Below are positions 61,242 through 64,000 of a stretch of 64,000 nt of DNA, one piece after another (the first letter of the stretch is position 1; each line of letters opens with the position of its first letter). The notes under the pieces are model-generated. The model searched no databases, was not told where the DNA came from, and saw only the letters and a program-made list of their open reading frames with translations. Source of the stretch: Anaerovibrio lipolyticus LB2005 (GTDB lineage: Bacteria; Bacillota; Negativicutes; Selenomonadales; Selenomonadaceae); contig NZ_JHYA01000007.1 of the NCBI RefSeq assembly GCF_000621545.1, positions 104,495 to 168,494 on the forward strand, written 5' to 3'. The position numbers were made by a program, and so were the translations under genes.

Positions 61242-62504
61242 ATGTCGTTTAATCTCAGAATAGGGATATTCTCCCTTATAGTGATAAGTTTGTATTTAGC
61301 TGGTTCGAATTTTTTCGGACTATTTGAGGCATCACTTTTATTTCCAGGGGTGTTATCGGATTATATTGTAGCAGGTGTGATTATATTTGCGCTATACACT
61401 AACAAAGGTAAAATCAAGATACATAGAAGTGATATATGTTTTTGGCCTTATGGTTTGCTACTGGCGATAGCCTGCGTTCATATGATATTGCTATATAGGA
61501 CAGGACAGCAAAGCATATTTTTATCATTGGCAACAATTAAAGATATAGTATATATATTTACTACATATTTATTTATTCAGTTTCAGTTTAATACTGAAAA
61601 GATTATTAAATGTATTATTATTTTGGATGTTATCGGAGTATGTGTGTATGCTATGGAGATGGCTAATGGGGGGCCTATCATTAGTAGTGAGTTTCACGCC
61701 CCAAATCGTTATGAAACATTAATGGGAATATCACTTTGGCGTTGTTGGACACCAGGCGCTCTTTTTAAATACTTTACATTGCCCTATTTATTTATTAGAA
61801 TATTAAAACATGATACATTATTTGGTAGTTTATTAAGAGATAAAATTTTCTTTGGGATTATATTTTTAGGTGTAATTTTAAAACTAGGACGAACGGAGTT
61901 GTTTTCTACTCTTATTATTTTAATTTTAGTATATTGGGGGACAAATAGAAAATCACTATATGGGAGTTTTAGAAAAATATTTAAAGTTATTGGAGGTTTA
62001 ATTGCTATTTCGGTATGTTTATTTTTATTTGCAAATGGTATCTTCATGCGTTTGTTAGAGGGTGTGGTTGCTATTTTTAATATAACTGATTTGGATAGTG
62101 ATACTACCTTGATGGTGCGGGTAAGTACATTGCTAGTGAGATATAGCTACCTATTAGATCAAGGGTCTTTATTGTTTGGAATTGGTCCATATCATTGGCA
62201 ATCTACGCTTGTTGTTGACACAATTGACACATATGGGACGAATAGAGGCGTTTTTTCTCCTGATAGTGGATATGGGACTTTGATTATTAGATATGGGATT
62301 GTGGGTATTGCCTTATATATTTTTGGTTATATTAAAAACTTAATAAAGTTAAAAGAGAAAAATGAAGCACTTTATATATCTACGGCGATGTATATTGTAG
62401 GTGTTCTTGTGGGTACTTTTAGCGGATATAACAACCTAGAATACTTATATATAGGTTTGTTATTCTCACTGTGTATTAAGCGCGAAAAAAAAGAAATTAT
62501 ATAA
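61242..62504 (+). CDS. Wzy-like O-antigen/exopolysaccharide polymerase
   Basis: 420 residues with about 10-12 hydrophobic helices and little conserved sequence, as is usual for Wzy. Support comes from the topology, a long periplasmic loop around 285-345 ('DLDSDTTLMVRVSTLLVRYSYLLDQGSLLFGIGPYHWQSTLVVDTIDTYGTNRGVFSPDSGYGTLIIRYG') in which R-x-x-x-L...G-x-G-x-G-like elements of the Wzy_C family occur, and its place behind glycosyltransferases. It would join repeat units in the periplasm with Wzz control. Confidence 0.82.
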   Translation: MSFNLRIGIFSLIVISLYLAGSNFFGLFEASLLFPGVLSDYIVAGVIIFALYTNKGKIKIHRSDICFWPYGLLLAIACVHMILLYRTGQQSIFLSLATIKDIVYIFTTYLFIQFQFNTEKIIKCIIILDVIGVCVYAMEMANGGPIISSEFHAPNRYETLMGISLWRCWTPGALFKYFTLPYLFIRILKHDTLFGSLLRDKIFFGIIFLGVILKLGRTELFSTLIILILVYWGTNRKSLYGSFRKIFKVIGGLIAISVCLFLFANGIFMRLLEGVVAIFNITDLDSDTTLMVRVSTLLVRYSYLLDQGSLLFGIGPYHWQSTLVVDTIDTYGTNRGVFSPDSGYGTLIIRYGIVGIALYIFGYIKNLIKLKEKNEALYISTAMYIVGVLVGTFSGYNNLEYLYIGLLFSLCIKREKKEII

Positions 62505-62603
62505 AGATTTGAGTGAATATTGTAAATGTGCAAACGAATATGGCATGGTATGGTATGGAATGAATACACAGGCTAAGTTTATTATTAAGGAGATTGGCGG
62601 TCG

Positions 62604-63563
62604 ATGATAGCAAAGAATATTAAAGATGCTTTTTTTAGAAATGGTTACAAAGGAGTTATTCGTTATTTCGCACAAAGACTAGTAGGAGTAGAATATCTAG
62701 AAGATCAGATAAATACTACAAATTACATTTTGAGTCATTATTGTGATATACAACAGTTCCCAAAAGCTACTGGTGGATTAGGGGATTTACAAAAAGCAGA
62801 TACTATTTTGCTTATGATAATTGATGTTGTATGTAGACATTTCGGATTTGAGTATTGGATTGATGGAGGTACACACTTAGGGGCAGTTAGGCACAATGGT
62901 TTTATTCCTTGGGATGATGATGTGGATATTTGTATGTTACGGGAGACATATGAAAAAGCAAGGCCAGTTCTTCAGGAAATTTTGGCAAGATATGGTATTG
63001 ATGCTATTGAAAAGGAAACAATTGGAAGGATTGGCATAGGTTATAAACATCAAGATACAGGGGTATGGATTGACATTTTGCCAGCAGAATATACGACCAT
63101 AAATGTGTGTGATGAGACCGAAAAAAATAATTTCCTAAATAGGTGCTACAAATATCAAAGAGTATGGCGAAAGAAAGAAATGAAGCTTACACGAGAAGAA
63201 GCTTTTAGAATGAGGAAAAAGTATTTATCGGAAATATGTGAAGTGAGAGTGGCTAAATCAATTGTATATTGTCCTGAGGAAGCAGGAAATCAACGCATAT
63301 GGAAAATAGAGGATATTTTACCAACTACAACAATTAGTTTTGAGGAGGCAAAGTTATGTGCTCCCAGAAATGGACGAGAATATTTACTACAATACTATGG
63401 TGAAAACTATATGAATTTCCCTAAATCAGGAATTGAACATCATGGGGATTGCAGGGGAAAACTGTCATCTTGGGCTATCAAAAGTGGAACGGATATGAAA
63501 TTAGTAATAAAAGAACTAAAAAATCTTTTGCAGGTTATTAGTGATGATCTACAAAAGATTTAG
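62604..63563 (+). CDS. LicD-family phosphotransferase
   Basis: 319 residues. The LicD motif is clear: 'FEYWIDGGTHLGAVRHNGFIPWDDDVDICMLRETYEKARPVL' with the nucleotidyltransferase-like W-D-D-D-V-D, 'GYKHQDTGVWIDILPAEYT', and 'YLLQYYGENYMNFPKSGIEHHG' near the end. Members attach phosphocholine, phosphoethanolamine or similar groups to surface polysaccharide. AAGGAGATTGGC lies before the ATG. Last intact gene before the insertion sequence. Confidence 0.88.
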   Translation: MIAKNIKDAFFRNGYKGVIRYFAQRLVGVEYLEDQINTTNYILSHYCDIQQFPKATGGLGDLQKADTILLMIIDVVCRHFGFEYWIDGGTHLGAVRHNGFIPWDDDVDICMLRETYEKARPVLQEILARYGIDAIEKETIGRIGIGYKHQDTGVWIDILPAEYTTINVCDETEKNNFLNRCYKYQRVWRKKEMKLTREEAFRMRKKYLSEICEVRVAKSIVYCPEEAGNQRIWKIEDILPTTTISFEEAKLCAPRNGREYLLQYYGENYMNFPKSGIEHHGDCRGKLSSWAIKSGTDMKLVIKELKNLLQVISDDLQKI

Positions 63564-63590
63564 GTTAATCTTTAAGGAATAGTTGAGGTT

Positions 63591-63680
63591 ATGTATTTCT
63601 TTTTGCGATTTGAAATGCACGAATTGATTAAAGGGGAAACTCTTGAATTAATACTTGTAGAAGACATGATGTTAGTATGA
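63591..63680 (+). CDS. Possible 29-residue peptide or gene fragment next to the IS
   Basis: An ATG behind GTTGAGG opens 29 codons (MYFFLRFEMHELIKGETLEL...) and stops four bases before the presumed IS end. It could be a fragment of a gene cut by the insertion, or chance. Confidence 0.25.
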   Translation: MYFFLRFEMHELIKGETLELILVEDMMLV

Positions 63681-63683
63681 TTT

Positions 63684-64000
63684 AGTGGACACAAAAAGTG
63701 CGACACATTAAAATCTTGATTAGGAAAGGATGTGTTTCACATGGCCCACAACGGCAACCGATACTCTGAAGAATTCAAGCGTCAGATTATCGATTTGTAC
63801 CTATCTGGCAAACCGGTTAAAGAGCTCGCAGATGAATATGGCTTAGTCGAGCAAACCATCTACAAATGGAAGAAGCTATATGCAGCAACCATCAAGGTTG
63901 ATGAAAATAAAACCATTTCCTTAAAAGAGTATAATGCTCTTCAGAAGAAGATGCGTGAACTTGAGATGGAAAATGAAATCTTAAAAAAAGCTACAGCCAT
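63684..64000 (+). mobile_element. IS3-family insertion sequence, left end; element cut by window
   Basis: TGGACACAAAAAGTGCGACA (63686 onwards) has the look of an IS3-family terminal inverted repeat and lies about 55 nt before an OrfA reading frame. The right end is outside the window, so the repeat pair and target duplication cannot be checked. Confidence 0.75.
63741..64000 (+). CDS. IS3-family transposase OrfA (helix-turn-helix protein), 3' end cut
   Basis: From ATG 63741 at least 86 residues: 'RYSEEFKRQIIDLYLSGKPVKELADEYGLVEQTIYKWKKLYAA' is the OrfA helix-turn-helix, then 'LKEYNALQKKMRELEMENEILKKATA', the leucine-zipper-like helix of IS3 OrfA. AGGAAAGGATG precedes it. In the family OrfA binds the ends and, by ribosomal frameshift, forms OrfAB transposase; OrfB lies outside the window. 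Confidence 0.92.
   Translation, partial: MAHNGNRYSEEFKRQIIDLYLSGKPVKELADEYGLVEQTIYKWKKLYAATIKVDENKTISLKEYNALQKKMRELEMENEILKKATA

Overview
The window looks like a chromosomal stretch from an anaerobic diderm Firmicute of the Negativicutes (Selenomonas/Anaerovibrio-like). This is inferred from gene content, not from a marker gene. Firmicute-style strong Shine-Dalgarno sites, GTG/TTG starts, TTGACA-17-TATAAT promoters and U-tailed terminators occur together with outer-membrane-type envelope genes (a Wza-like exporter and LPP20/FlgT-like secreted proteins). The carbon genes are those of a fumarate-respiring, succinate/propionate-type fermenter: malate dehydrogenase, two-subunit class I fumarase, and a B. 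subtilis-type succinate dehydrogenase/fumarate reductase. No rRNA, tRNA or CRISPR array was seen.

Layout. 1-4.8 kb: the 3' end of sfsA, then four secreted envelope proteins in a row, three of which share an N-terminal LPP20/FlgT-like domain. 4.9-6.5 kb: a convergent secreted BsuPI-like protein and an HD phosphohydrolase. 6.6-11.2 kb: glnS, a small unknown gene and leuS. 11.3-14.8 kb: an SstT-type symporter behind a palindromic operator candidate, and an orphan histidine-kinase-like sensor without a recognisable phospho-acceptor histidine. 14.9-22.6 kb: uvrB-uvrA-uvrC and a PHP phosphoesterase. 22.9-27.3 kb: a secreted TPR protein, mdh, a small unknown gene and tadA. 27.3-30.6 kb: a second SDF-family symporter, a catalytically dead P1B-ATPase-like membrane protein and a TPR-like protein. 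30.6-36 kb: ispE, a FadR-type GntR regulator, glmU, prs and a class I aminotransferase. 36-40.3 kb: NhaC antiporter, thioesterase, a one-TM unknown protein, a CofE-like protein and rph. 40.5-45.3 kb: fumarase and fumarate reductase/succinate dehydrogenase. 45.4-48.2 kb: an LigB-AMMECR1 fusion, a polyprenyl diphosphate synthase and TatA.

48.3-64 kb is a surface-polysaccharide locus: initiating phosphoglycosyltransferase, Wza-like export protein, Wzz, WecG/TagA glycosyltransferase, UDP-glucose dehydrogenase, WecE-like sugar aminotransferase, glycosyltransferases, TupA-like ATP-grasp, Wzy-like polymerase and LicD. From about 52 kb the DNA is visibly more AT-rich. This part holds two decayed genes (a glycosyltransferase tail with a stop codon and an acyltransferase missing its middle) and runs into an IS3-family element cut by the window end. 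No Wzx flippase is seen, so the locus probably continues beyond the window.

The most unusual items are the intact but catalytically dead P-type-ATPase relative, the set of TGGT/ACCA palindromes in front of both SDF symporters and that pseudo-ATPase, the three-paralogue LPP20/FlgT-like envelope cluster, and the His-less sensor kinase.
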